From Sweltsa coloradensis (Eukaryota > Arthropoda > Insecta > Plecoptera > Chloroperlidae): 64,000 nt of DNA. The notes beneath the pieces were generated by a model, which ran no database searches, had not been told where the DNA came from, and saw only the letters and a list, made by a program, of their open reading frames with translations. Where the stretch lies: contig JAMZAV010003159.1 in assembly GCA_024449915.1 (NCBI GenBank), positions 39,643-103,642 of the forward strand. The letters are read 5' to 3'. Made by a program: the position numbers and the translations under genes. How positions within the stretch are numbered: the stretch's first letter is position 1; the number at the start of each line of letters is the position of its first letter. This document shows positions 45,301-57,927 of this stretch, one piece after another.

Positions 45301-45830
45301 TTTAATTACCAACATGGCCTGTGCCCAAAGCACACATGTGATAATAAATATTGTCTACACATACTCATAAAAACACTAGAAATGACGGTATTTTTCAAGG
45401 TGGCGTGTGAAAAATTACTATGTCGCCGAAAAGCGGAGTTTTAAAAAAGGAAGAACGACGACATGTCCAAACCATAACCACTATATGACGTTTATAGTGT
45501 CTTCATGATTACTAACGTGGTATTGAAGTCGTTGACGGACTTCGTGTTTTAGGTAATGAACCACTAGTATGGCAAAGTGCGTGATATGTACGTTTTACTA
45601 CTTCCCGCTCTAGAATTAGGCACCAAGATGGCTTCTAATTCGCTGCTGGCGACGCCTAACTAGAGAGTTTAGTACGATCCTGCCGCTAGGCGGAGATCCA
45701 GCAGACCTTGGTCTTACACATAAACATACAAGTATAACCTAAGCTCGTCAACCACAACAATTGAGCTTGGGCTGGACTCGCCTAGCTTCACATCCGCGTC
45801 TGCCAGCGAAGCATCAGGTCACGTTATACT

Positions 45831-46546
45831 AGGAAACGCGCAGTTGGACGCGTTGATAAGCGAGCACGTGCTATAGCTCTAGACCCACTTGCACATTTTT
45901 TTAAATTTAAAAATTTACGACGTTCGCGTTTCAGTATTATTTATATTGCCACGTAGTTGGGTAAACCCGTGTTTAAATTCTTTACTTTTAAAATCCACCG
46001 CCATCTAGAGGATCTTGACTCCTTGGGAAAACTATTTAAACTCTTTGTTGACAATAATAGACCTACTTCCTCGAAAGTATTTTGATTACTTCTAGTTGGC
46101 AGTGCATTGGAACTTCGCGCGATCGTTCGTTGCCATGGCAACGTTCCTTTTGTTATAATGTCATTTCCATCTAGACACACTTATCGGATCAAACTACAAT
46201 TAACATATTCAGTGCGCGGACGGACATTCCTAAATGATTTGGCTTCTCAGTTTTGTCGCCGGTTTTTGAAAAAAAACTCTCGATTAACTTTATTGTAACT
46301 TTTTAACTTTTGAAACGATTTGTGCCACAAAACTAATGGCATTCAATCGAGAACAAAGCTTGCGGATGGTCAAAATTCAACTCGATCCGAGCCTCCGTTC
46401 GAACGTTATTTATCGACGAGACATACAAACAAAAAAAAAAAAAAAAAAGAAAACAACAAACAAACAAAAAACAAACAAAAAAAACCAGTGACTAATTTTT
46501 CGCGGCAGAGTCAAATGGAAACGGCTCGCTTCGCTCGCTTAATCAA
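45831..46546 (-). mobile_element. Helitron-like element, copy 6, inverted relative of 7252-8195
   Basis: Minus-strand ends are TTGATTAAGCGAGCGAAGCG and GCGCGTTTCCTAG. Shared interior phrases: CGCCATCTAGAGGA, GTTGCCATGGCAACG, ATTCCTAAATGATTTGGC. It has one internal unit where copy 3 has two. An A-rich tract lies at 46,430-46,490. Confidence 0.65.
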
Positions 46547-47255
46547 ACCATAAGTAAGGTACGTACGTTTCCCCCAACAGCGCAATTTAAACGCTAGGCA
46601 AAAGTCCTGCCTTCCGGAACAAGACCTCGTCCTTTGACTCCAGGCTAACTGGAACAACCAGATAACGAGTTGCCCACCAACAGGCGTCACCAATCATGGC
46701 CGCGTTTTGTTGCCATCAGAGATCCTAAATAGGCATTTTACATCAGAGTATGGCCGATAGGCCTATGTACTTTTCTTGTAAAAAGTTTCATTTGATGGTT
46801 CTGTTTCGTTCAAGTTTCCTTTTATTCAATCGCATAACACATTAAAAATGATATATGGTGATTTTATTTTTGTCCTTGATTTCGGGAATCCTGAAACGAA
46901 ACATAGAACCGTCTAATTTAAAGCTTAAGAAGACTAAAATACGGTCAGTTTCCCCGTTCTGGGGTGGCAGCGGCGAACAACCTCTAAGGGGACGATATCT
47001 GCGAATGTTATTTCACGACCATTTCAAGATGTTTTCGTGACCTATTTTGATAACCGGGGCGCCTTAATGCTAATCGTATTAGAGTAACATAATTGTGAAA
47101 AGAAATTCTTATTAAAGGTTTTTATAAAAGGCACACATCCTCTTTTAAAAAAAGGACATACTTATATGTATTCTTTACGATAATTTTATGACATTTTTAC
47201 GACAATTGCAATGAATGAATAAAAAAATATTGTAATATACAAGGTATGTACTGAC

Positions 47256-47942
47256 CTGAAGCTGGTAGGGTCGTTGTAGTTGTTGGTGTGGTTGTCGTAA
47301 CGGTTGTCGTAGTGGTTGTTGGAGTGGTTGTCGTAGCGGTTGTCGTCGTAGTTGTTGGCGTAGTTGTCGTAGCGGTTGTCGTAGTAATTGTTGTAGCAGT
47401 TGTTATTGTAGTGGTTGTTGGCGTGGTTGTCGTAGCGGTTGTCACAGCGGTTGTTGTAGTGGTTGTAGGTGGAGTAGTGGTTGTTGTTGCGGCTGCGGTA
47501 GTCGTAGGTGTTGTTAGAGGAATGGTGGTTGTAGGTAGGCACGGAGGTTTCCTCCTCGGGCACTGCTGCAGTTTGTTGTGCCCACAATAGTTTTAGGTGG
47601 CACCAGCGTCGTTTGTCGTAGCGAGAGCCGGTAATCGTGGTGGCCCCGCTGACATCGGTAGGTCACTGACGCACTGGATGGTTGTTGCGGCTCGCTGCGA
47701 TCGAGGTGGCCGTGGTTGCTGACGTCACCGAGAAAGCCGTGGCCGAAGCCAAAGTGGAAGCGGAAAGTGCCGGAAGACTCCCGTCATCGCGGTCAAAACT
47801 TCAACCGCGCGCGATGCATACAGTACCGATGAACGTGTCATCCGACCAGATGCATGAGTTGTGGTGGTATCTTCGGACACATTGGTCGAAACGGTGTAGT
47901 CATGTTGGTCGTGGTCGTTGTTGGGGGTGGTAGACGTGAAAT
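47256..47942 (-). pseudogene. Gene 2, Thr-rich mucin-like exon with internal frameshifts
   Basis: From acceptor TTGTACAG the frame opens FTSTTPN and reaches STNVSED, as in gene 1. It then drifts out of frame and ends in a long (TTTTP)-type tract closing TTTTTLPASG at the donor GTCAGTAC. The exon is 687 bases, a multiple of three, and its start and end share one frame, so the internal shifts compensate. Threonine-rich tracts of this kind are O-glycosylation scaffolds in secreted mucin-like proteins. Without a signal exon and with broken lectin exons I treat it as a pseudogene. Confidence 0.7.
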
Positions 47943-48290
47943 CTGTACAACAAGACAGAATCACTGTTAGCTCAGAACCAACCTCCTTACAAGACTCAAA
48001 GAGAAATTTATTTAGATGCTGCTAAAAAAGTCAAGTTTACTGTTATAAATGTAATTTCAGAAACTATGTGTCACCGATATTTTACCTTGTCCAATATCAG
48101 TACTCGGAAAAAAAAAGTTCGCGCTGGGGGTTGCAATATGTGAGATAGATGAATAGGAATCCAACCGGTAGTATACATACAGTGAACAGGCGGTTTATTG
48201 ATCCGTAAGTTTATAATGAATTATAATGTTTTTAAATCACTTATATAGAAGAAAATGTTACCTGATGACTGCACTTGAACCTAACTGTAC

Positions 48291-48530
48291 CTGATGACTG
48301 CCCTTTGACGTCTTGTTGCTCCACTTCTTCTTGTTTGGGTTCGCAGATCGCCGTGTCGTACTTCTCGATGATGTAACGTGTTGTTGGGACAAGTGAAGGT
48401 GCCTTGGTACCTGAGGAACTTCTTTGGAGCATCTATACCATTGCTCAGCTTCTCTGTCTTTGTGTGTGCAGATGATTTTCACCGTCTTCGATTTAATTCC
48501 AGGGCGATCCAGTTGATTTGATGCGAACGC
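48291..48530 (-). pseudogene. Probable upstream exon of gene 2, Cys-containing, frame-broken
   Basis: Acceptor TTCCTTCAG (48,531-48,539) and donor TCATCAG/GTACAG (48,285-48,290), with a second identical donor context 29 bases further on (exon would end at 48,262). Coding-like text appears successively in all three frames: KTVKIICTHKDREAEQWYRC, then YQGTFTCPNNT, then YIIEKYDTAICEPKQEEVEQ. These together suggest a small cysteine-rich domain that I cannot name. The final frame exits in phase 1, matching the next exon. Its gene 1 counterpart would lie beyond 64,000. Confidence 0.45.
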
Positions 48531-48965
48531 CTGAAGGAACAAATAGAGATAGCATTTCGGAGCTCAGTGAATTATTTTCATATTGGTATCTTTTGATTCA
48601 TCAGGAGTTTTGATGGAATTTGATAAAAAGGTACTTAATATAACACTGATATAAAAGATTGTCGTTTTAATTCACTTATGTATCCCAGAGCCACATATGT
48701 GTGTAGAGTGATTTCTCGTTGCATGCTACACGCTATATGTATGGTAGTTTTAATGCATGCAGTTTCCACATACACAGAATGGATGCGCCACGGTTTAGTG
48801 TAAAACGCAAGACCGTAGAGCCATGTAGTTTGTTAACTAACCCTTAGCGCATTTACTCAGAAAAACTTTATCAAAATGTATCCTGCAGACCATCAAAGTT
48901 CAACAAAAGTAGCTGAATGGGAACCAAGGAATTGTTTTGTGTCTTGGCATTTTATAAGATTCCTA
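48531..48965. other. Unassigned sequence upstream of gene 2
   Basis: I found no signal-peptide exon for gene 2 here. The LINE at 48,966 may have displaced the 5' part of the gene. Confidence 0.4.
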
Positions 48966-51420
48966 AAATGCTTCTGCTTCTTTCTGCAGCTTCTTTAATT
49001 GATCATGTTTATGCAAATCACAATGAAAATATTATTCAGTCAGGTATTATAAGTGTAGGATTAAGTGATCATGAATTAATTTATTGTGTTCGTAAGATTA
49101 TAAGCAAATTTTCTTCCTAAATTTTGTAAAATACTAAGAAAATTATAAGAATGTTATTGGAACAAGTAGATGAAGATATCTTGAAGTGTCCATTGACCAA
49201 ATTGGTGTGGCCAGTAAGTGCAGATGATAAATTAGAAATGTTTGTTAAAAGTAGTCGTAGAACCTCTAAATGAACATGCACACCCCTTGAACATTAAGAA
49301 TTAAAGGTAAGCCCGCCCCCATGGTTAACAGCAGAGATTAGGAATCCATGCATAGAGAGAACTCACTTGCGCAAAGAATTTAGAATTTTTAGAAGGCAGT
49401 CAACGTGGAGGAATACAAGAAAGTTAGGAAATAAGGTAAATATCAGATTCGTTTTTCTAAGCGTGACCATTTTAAGTCTACTTTTGATAATGACATTTCT
49501 TCAAAATCTTTATGGTCAGTTTATAATAAGTTGAAGGTAACAAAGTAAAAAGAGTGTAGCATAGCCTCATTGACATAGAATGGGGTATCCTACACGTCTA
49601 ATCCAGATATGTTTCTGTTTGTATACAAAAAAGTTTTGTTGTGACGATGTAGATTTTTCAATGAAATTGGTAGTTTACAAAGATTTAAATAGAGAGAAGC
49701 AGAGAATCTTCATTACAAAGTAACTAATGAAGATCATTTCAGCAATTAAACGCCTTACAAATTAGAAGCTCTGCAACAATTCAAGAGATTCCATGCATAG
49801 TTTTAAGAAAATGCGCATCAATAGTCGGATTATGAGAGTATCTAATTTCCCTTTCTTTCTGTAGGTGATTTCCCACACAGCTGAAATTGGCAAGGGTAAC
49901 GCCTATTTATGAGGGTAAAGGGAAAAGAGTGATAGGAATTCTTATCGACCATATCAACTCTTCCATTGTAGGGAAAATTATTGAAAATATTTTAACCAAA
50001 GGTTATTACTGAAGTGGCTGCTCTGAAGGTTTAAGTGCAAACACACATCTGGTTTCAGGAAAAGGGTAAGGTCCAAAGCGCCAAAGTGCCCTTCTAGCAT
50101 TTACAGATTTATTCTATACAGGGATTGTAACGTACTGGTACGGTTTGGAGCTGTCCTTGTTGATCTTAGGAAAGCATTTGATCAGTACCTTTTTTTACCT
50201 CTTTTTAATAAAATACAAACCAGGTTTAACGTAATTCCTTATTTGTTACAATTTTGGGCGGTTATTTTTTTTAAAAATAGAAAAAATGTTTTATAAATCT
50301 TGCAAATATATAGTTCAAAAGTATTCAATATACATGTGGAGTACCCCAAGGATCAATATAGGACCCCTGTTATTTATTCTTTAAATATAGATATTATCTA
50401 ACTATAATGGGAGGCATCAATTTTATAATCTTATATGCTTATGACTTGGTCTTTTTATTTAGAAGGTGTGGATGTCGAGAGATCGTAAGACGTCTTCAAG
50501 AATTCTAAAGAGGATGGATGATTGGTTTTTAAAACTCAGAACTTGATATTTAATTATGCAAACAAATTTTAGTGATTTTTCATAAGGCTAATGATATAAG
50601 CCTGAATTATATTCATTTGAACGTTAATTGTATGGTTAAGTTAATGTTCTAGAGTGTATGATTTAAATATCTTGGAGTTTTTCTTAATTGTAATTAAATT
50701 TAAAGAAACAGTATGAATATGTGTGTATAAAAGTTCATCAGCAATTGAATTATAAGTAAATAGAGGTTTGGGGGTAACCGAGAGAATGTTGAGGTGTACT
50801 TGTAGATTCTTATATTCACTCTGTTATTGATTATTGCTTATTGTTGGGCAGTAAAGACCTTCTAACTGAGTATGTTTGTACTCCAGAAGAGAATTGCCAT
50901 CTGTTTGGATTCATTTCCCTTGAACCAAGATTTGCAGTCTGATTGTTTCACGTTGGGAGAAGGATGAAGTTGCGTGCTGTAAATACATACAAAGTATTGA
51001 AAGGTATGTTTTTAGGTTTCTACCCAATATTTTAAAATTGTTGATCGTGATAGAAATTCTACTTTAAATAAACTCGCATTGGAAGTTCCTAGATTTAAAT
51101 TCTAAGCATTTAATTAGTCCTTTATGTACAGAGGCGGTTCCTATTGGAATTCAATTTCTTATGATATTAGAAGTCCAGGTTTACTGTCTAGGAATTGTAC
51201 AATTTAATAAAAGTAAAATTGAAGCAATGATAATGAATCAAAGAGCAAAAATTGATTTTTACTACTTTTTTGTAAGTTATTGGTCTGTGTGTTGGTGTAA
51301 TGTTAATTTACCTTCATAAGCTCTTATGTTGATTTTTGCTTTTCTCTTTGTTTGTTTTCTTATTAGCTTGATTATGATATAAACAATGTTATTTTCAACT
51401 ATATTTTTCCTGCCTAGGAT
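48966..51420 (+). mobile_element. LINE family X copy b, main part (heavily indel-ridden)
   Basis: Begins at the end of the endonuclease (LIDHVYANHNENIIQSG, GLSDHELIYCVRK). RT nucleotide homology to copy a continues throughout, but frames change every few dozen bases. The catalytic motif is mutated to YAYD (50,434-50,445). It stops at 51,420 inside the 3' UTR, where copy c is inserted, and resumes at 55,985. Confidence 0.85.
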
Positions 51421-54400
51421 TTTTTATTTATTTTTTATTTATTTCTTTAACGTCTTCCGTTATTCAGTTAAACTGATTTACAAAGGAGGACAACTAAATA
51501 ATCTAATTACATAGAGCAGACACAACAATGAACTACATTTAAGTAATATTTGAAATAGTAATATTACAAACAATGCATTAAATACTCACAAATTGATAAC
51601 AAATAAAAGGATATTAATGCAAATTTAATAATGAATCATATATATAAAAAAGGGGGTGGGGAATTTAAAACAAAGAAAAGACAAAAGAAGAAAAAGAAAG
51701 AATAAGAAAAAAGAAAAAAGGAAAGGAAAAAAAAAAAGAAAAAAAGAAAGAAGAAAGAAAAAAGAAAAAAAACATTAAAAGACCAACGAAAAGAAAAACT
51801 GATTTATTAGAGGTCCCACTCAACCGAATATGAGTTTTTGCACAAAAATCAGAACAGCAAATCAGGATTAACCAATCTTTCGGGAAGAACCCCGAACGCG
51901 AATCTTCATTCCTTGTGTTCAACCATCATTCTGTGTTCAAATCTTGATAAACAATTTAGTACAAAAGATCTGACTTTAATATATAATTATATCAGATATA
52001 TAATTATTTAAAAGTGTTCAAGTCAAACTGATCACAGCAATGATTACAGGACACCTAACTCAAGTTGCAAGTTCCCCAGTGGGCGGCAACCCGACAATCT
52101 AGGCAGAAAATATCAATTGAAATACATTGAATACATCAAAATCAAGCAATAATAAACAAACAAAGAGAACAGCAAATCATAAATAAGAACATATGAATTA
52201 TAAATTTAACATTAACATAACACCTGACAATGCCACAAATCAATAGTAAAAATCAATTCTTCTTGTTCTTCGATTCATTATCATTGCTCAATTTTACTTT
52301 ATAAATTGTACTATTCCTAGCTCAGTAAACTGGCTTCTAATATCTAAGAAATTTGAATTCCAAAAAGATACTCCTCTGTACACAGAATGACTTTCTTAAT
52401 ATTCAGAATTTAATTTAGGAACTTTTCCAAAGAGTCATTGAAGAGAATTTCTATCACGATCAACAAATTGAAAATATTGGGTAATCTAACCTGAATACAT
52501 CCTTTCAATACTTTGTATGTATTTACCAGTTATCTATATTTCATTCTTTCCTCCATCGTGAAGCAATCAGATTGTAAATCCTTGGCTTATAGGATTGAAT
52601 CAACATATGGTCAATTCTCTTCTGAATACAACATATTCGGTAGAAGGTCTTACTGGGGGCCCAACCCACTAACAATATCGATAATAGAGTGAATATAAGA
52701 TCTACAGTAACTTTTAACATTCTCTCGTGTTTACAAAACCTCTTCATTCTACTTATAGTTCCTATTGCTGATGATACTTTATTACATACATATTCATACT
52801 GTTTCTTAAAATTTAAATTACCATCTAGAAAACTACCAAGAGATTTAAATTCATATACTCTAGAAATTAGCTTTACCATTACAATTCAACGTCAATGAAT
52901 ATCATTCATGCTTCTATCATTAGCCTAATGAAAATCAAAAATTTGTTTTTACTATAATTAATATCGTTCCTGAGTTTTGAACCAATCATCCATCCTCTTT
53001 AAAACTTCTTGAAGACGTCCCTTACGATCTCTTCAAACATCCACTACCTTCTAAGTAAAAGAACAAGTCATCAGCATATAAACTATAATTGATTCCTCCC
53101 ATTTAGTAGATATATCATCTATGTAAAGAATAAATAAAGGGGTCCTATATTGATCCTTGGTGGTACTCCACAAAATAATTGAATACTTTTGACTATATTT
53201 TGCAAGATTGATAAACATTTTTCATTTTTAAAAAAGGGTAATCCGTAATATTTAGGATAACCAATAAGGCGTAATGTTATACCTGGTTTTTGTTTTTTTA
53301 TTAAAAGAGTTAAAAAGGTACTGGAATCAAATGCTTATCCTAAGATCAACAAAAACAGCTCCAACCTTACCATTCTCTTGTCAAATCCTTTATGATAAAT
53401 CTGTAAAATGCTAGCAGGGCACTTGCGTTGATCTACCTTGTCCTAAACCATGTTTGTTTTTCACCTTAAACCTTCAGATGCATCCACTTCATGTAATAAC
53501 CTCCTGTGCAAAATATTTTTCAATAATTTTCCTACAATTGGAAGAGTTGATATAGGTCGATAAAGAATTCCTATCACGCTTTTTTACCTTTACCCTTATA
53601 AATAGGTTTTACCCTTGCCTAATTTCAGCCTGTGTTGGGAATTCACCTACAAGAAAGAATTGCAATTAGATACGCTAATCAATCCACTATTGATGCGCAT
53701 TTCTTGAATACTATGCATGGATCTCTTGAAGTGGTTGTCGGCTTTAATTTAAGGCGTTTAATTGCTGAATGACTTCTTCATTAGTTACCTTTACATGCGG
53801 AGATCATCCTTGCTTCTTTTCTTTTAAATCTTTAAACTTACCAATTTCACTGGAAAAATCTACATCGTTCACAACAAAACTTTTCTGTAACAAACATCAA
53901 ATGTCGGAGTAGACGTGTAGGATACCCCTTCTCTGTCAATGAGGCTATGCTACACATCAAATTTTTCACTTTGTTACCTGTCAACTTTTATAAACTGACC
54001 ATACAGATTGAAGAAATATCTTATCAAAAGAAAACTTAAAATGCTCACTGCTTAGAAAAACGAATCTGATTATTTACCTATTTCTAAGCTTTCTTGTATT
54101 CCTCCCCACGTTGTGGCTTCTAAAATCTGAATTCTTGCGCAAGTGGTCTCCATCTATGCATGTTTTCCTAATATCTGCTGTTAACATGGGGCTGGTTTTT
54201 CCTTTAACTCTTAATTTCACGGGGGTGCTTGCTCATTTAGAGTTTCCACGGTTACTTTAAACAAACATTTCTAGATTTATCATCGAACTACCGCCATCCC
54301 AACTTTGGGTCATGGGAACCACTATGATTAAATCTTCATTTACCTGCTTCCAATCGAACATTCTTTATAATTTCAGTATTTACAATTTAGGAAGAACTTT

Positions 54401-55984
54401 TGCTTATAACTTATTACGAACACATAAATTAAATTCATGATCACTTAATCCACCTTATAAGACCTGACTGAATAATATTTTCATTTGATTTACCTAAACA
54501 TGATCATTAAGTTAGCTTACCGCTAATTATTAACCCTAGTAACAGATTTTTTATCATTGCACCATCCCATTGATCTAGTAGAATTTGAAATGATTTACGG
54601 GTTGTCTTCTTACTTCAAATCAATGTTGAAATCACCTAGAAAAAATAAATTCAGTAGCTTCCAACTTTAAATTATTTACTAAACTATCAAAAACAATCTG
54701 AAAATTTCTTCAACTTTACGTTGGAGCTTTATAAACTGCTTAAAATCATTGGTTTTACTTTGGAAGCCAGAATTTAACTGACTGCAACTCTACATCATCG
54801 GAAATTTAAACTTTACCTCAACATAACACTTGACATGAACTTCTCGCAATCATAAATAACTAACCCTCCCCCATACCCCGTTTCACCGATCAATCTCTAG
54901 CATTTTTATATTGTCAACGTAATAAAACCATCTGGAACGATTCATCTAATATGTTCACAGCAGCAATGATACAAAATTGTACTTGTCACGAATAACCCTC
55001 ACTGATCTATATACTTATCCACTTAACGTATATTTAAGATGTCAAGCTTCACTTCCTTTTTGCAATACTGGTACACCTTTTAGGCAACATCATCATTACT
55101 TTTGAGACTCTTCGTCGACAATCATGATTAAAATAGATCGTGTACCTTAGCGGGGAAATAAACATTCCATACAGTACCATCTCGCGAAACTCTTCTTGTT
55201 CTAATCTTCAGTTCATAGACATCTTGAACCACCACATTGAAGACACTTGCTGGTATTCCAATTGACTATACACTTATTGCATTCACCCATCGTCCGCAAT
55301 GAATCGAATGTCTCATTGCTCTATTTATACACATTCGATGAAAAAAAAGTTTACATAGCGTAACACTTTAGGCTTTTTATTTTTTAATATTTCTTTCTGC
55401 AACTTACACACGGTACAATACTTAACCATTCTGAATGAAAATGAATCACTATTTTAAAATATGAAAGGGTTCTTATATATTCAATTAACCTTATTCTGCT
55501 GTCAAGAAAGTGTAAACATAATATTGACACTTGGCTATAAAACAAAATACAAACTTTAAAGTGTAGCTTATAGTTCCCTCAGTAAATTTAAAGACTTTAA
55601 AATCCCCAAATCTGTAAAATAATGAACGGAGTTTACGTCACTCTAAGTATTATACTATAATAGTATATAATACCTTGTCTTAGGTACAAGTAGGTTTAAA
55701 AACATGTTTTTAAATCTAATATGAACGACTTACTTCTGTCAGATCAAATAAAACTTCAATTGTCTATGTTATTTTTCAGCTTTACCCACACAATTTGGTT
55801 AAAACAACTGAATTATGCTGTAAAATAATGAAACTAAACTCCTTCATGTCACTGCGTAGTATAATTCCTAGAAGATCCAGTGCGAGTGCAAATTTGTTAT
55901 GGGTTTCTTGTATTTCCGTGTAAAGATAGAAAATTATCAGGAGATTTTCTAAGCTTGACAGATTGGAAAAAAGACAAACGCATT
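51421..55984 (-). mobile_element. LINE family X copy c, near full length, inserted head-on into copy b
   Basis: The minus strand starts near 55,984 and ends in a (TAAA)-type tail at 51,421-51,450. The endonuclease GDFNID motif is at 54,619-54,636, catalytic YADD at 53,067-53,078, the thumb (SRVYEFKSLGSFLDGNLNFK) at 52,541-52,879 and a G/A-rich 3' UTR tract at 51,665-51,780. The 5' 1.3 kb upstream of the endonuclease is AT-rich and may hold an ORF1 remnant or 5' UTR. The coding region is full of indels. It is longer than any other LINE copy in the window. Confidence 0.85.
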
Positions 55985-56308
55985 GTCTGGTTGCCGCCCA
56001 CTGATGGAGCTTGCAACTTGATTTAGGTGTCCTGTATCATTGCTGTGATCAGTTTGACATGATATTTTTTAAATAATTATATATCTGATATAATTATATA
56101 TATGAGTCAAGATTTGAACACAAAAATGAAGATTGAACCCAAGAATAAAGATTTCGCGTTCGGTGGTTTCTTCCGCGAAAGTTTGATTATACTCTCTGAT
56201 TTGCTGTTCCTGATTTTTGGCAAACCTCATATTCGTTTGAGTGGGATCGTCTAATAAATCAGTTTTTTTCTTTTCGTTTTTCTTTTTTAATGTTTTTTTT
56301 TTTTCTTT

Positions 56309-56374
<66 letters not shown>

Positions 56375-56608
56375 CTTTTCTTTTCTTTTTCATTCTCCAC
56401 CCTTTTTTATATTTGATTCATTCATTAAATGCATATAATATCATTCAATTTGTTACCAAAATTCTTGTGTTAAATGCATTGTTGTTGTAATGCTACTATT
56501 TCAAATATTTACGAAAATGTAATTTATTGTTGTTTCTGCATCTATGTAATTAGATTTATTTAGTTGTCCTCCTTTGTAAATCAGTTTTTATAACTGAATA
56601 GGATAGAC

Positions 56609-56641
<33 letters not shown>

Positions 56642-56645
56642 AAAA
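55985..56645 (+). mobile_element. LINE family X copy b, detached 3' end
   Basis: Continues copy b exactly where it broke off (ATTGTCTGGTTGCCGCC, as at 40,065 in copy a). It has a T-run of over 80 bases with few interruptions (56,295-56,390) and the family 3' end GTCCTCCTTTGTAAATCAG with (AAAT)n tail to 56,643. Confidence 0.9.
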
Positions 56646-56879
56646 CACCAGCCAGGCAGATACAAGTCAGTATGGTAGTTTGCAGTCGTCACCGACAGGT
56701 AGCAGAGCCATGCTCATCTCAGACCATTTCTTGAAACAACAATTCAAACCTCAAAGGAGGATCTAAACTGTTTTACTTAGTAATTATTATTTATCCACAG
56801 AATAAAAACGTTATTTTTTAAACGTATTTATTTACTTTTCCTTATTGAATTTGAATAGGTCACAGAAGTGGGAAGACAC

Positions 56880-56955
56880 CAGTGGCAAAACTAGCATGTC
56901 GTTATGGTGGGGGAGTCTCATGCAGCCGGCCCAGGTTCGATCCCCGTCTGGACAA
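56880..56955 (+). repeat. tRNA-derived SINE head
   Basis: B box GGTTCGATCCCC at about 56,934-56,945, preceded at about 50 bases by AGTGGCAAAACTAGCATG (A-box-like, weak). Confidence 0.45.
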
Positions 56956-57441
56956 CTTTTTTTGCACTTTTTAACATACATATTATTATCGGGGGTGCCC
57001 AAACATATATAATGAGTTGAGTCATTTTGTTGTGGCATGATTTTTTCCTGAATATTTTTTGTACACAAATGCACCAGTAATAATAATTTTTCAATAATTC
57101 CTCGATAATTTTTCCCAATAGTTTCTCCTTAATAATTATTTCCAATGATATTTGCTCAATAATTAATCCAATTTTATCATTGGGCAGAAAATCAATGATT
57201 TTTTTTAAAAAGATTGAATGATTATTTCCGTGGGGGGCCCAACCCTCATGCAGTATGTTATGGCCATCAGAGGTCGGGACTTACATCCCAACTCACCGAC
57301 CAAGCGTTCTGATGAGAAAAAGAGACATATAGGATAAGATAGGATCTCTTTAGCATGTAGCTCCATTATCAACATAAAAACCACAGCATTAAATGTTTAC
57401 ATCAGCAAAGAATTTGTGAGTTTTGTCAAGCGAGTTATTGC

Positions 57442-57919
57442 TAGTGTTGTGATATTTTACTTTTTATCTAGATAAAGATACAGATAATTGTCCAAAACTT
57501 TATCTAGGCAAGATAAAACATGAAGTGAAGAAAATTATCTAGATAAAATACAATAGTTACAAATAATAATCTAGATAATTTTGTTTAGATAAAATAAAAT
57601 GATTGAGATTGATGTGTTTTTTTAAATATTATTTTTCCCCCAAACAACAGTTTTCTTGTCCAATGGTACTATTTGTCAGACTTGACAAGTTGACATTACC
57701 CGGGTACGCACATAACAACTAGTAGAAGTATTTTTCATTTAAAAAAGTGACTAAGTATAATATGTTTGTCACATTATTGTTTATTATTTTACCTAAAAGA
57801 TTAACATAACATGAACATAAGATAAACTTTGTTTATAGTTAATGGAAAAATAAAACATCAAACAACTTATTTAGATAAGATAATGAATAACGCTTTCTTC
57901 AAGATAAGTCACAACACTG
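57442..57919. mobile_element. hAT-type MITE, 478 bp
   Basis: Termini TAGTGTTGTGA and TCACAACACTG are inverted repeats of hAT type. Flanking 8-mers are GTTATTGC (57,434-57,441) and GTTTTTGA (57,920-57,927), matching 6 of 8, compatible with an aged target duplication. The interior has repeated ATCTAGATAA motifs and no coding frame. Confidence 0.65.
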
Positions 57920-57927
57920 GTTTTTGA

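Larger units (their letters stand above)
43507..47255 (-). other. Gene 2 intron between mucin-like and lectin exons
   Basis: Runs from the GTCAGTAC donor (47,248-47,255) to the CCCAG acceptor. Two Helitron-like elements occupy much of it; the remainder is AT-rich with no other gene. Confidence 0.6.

Noticed and set aside
47288..47590. Val-rich plus-strand open frame of 100 codons
   Set aside because: It is the antisense of the Thr-rich tract (ACN codons read GTN/GGT on the other strand). The splice sites and homology support the minus strand.
56241..56490. Phe-rich frames
   Set aside because: Translation of the T-run in a LINE 3' UTR.
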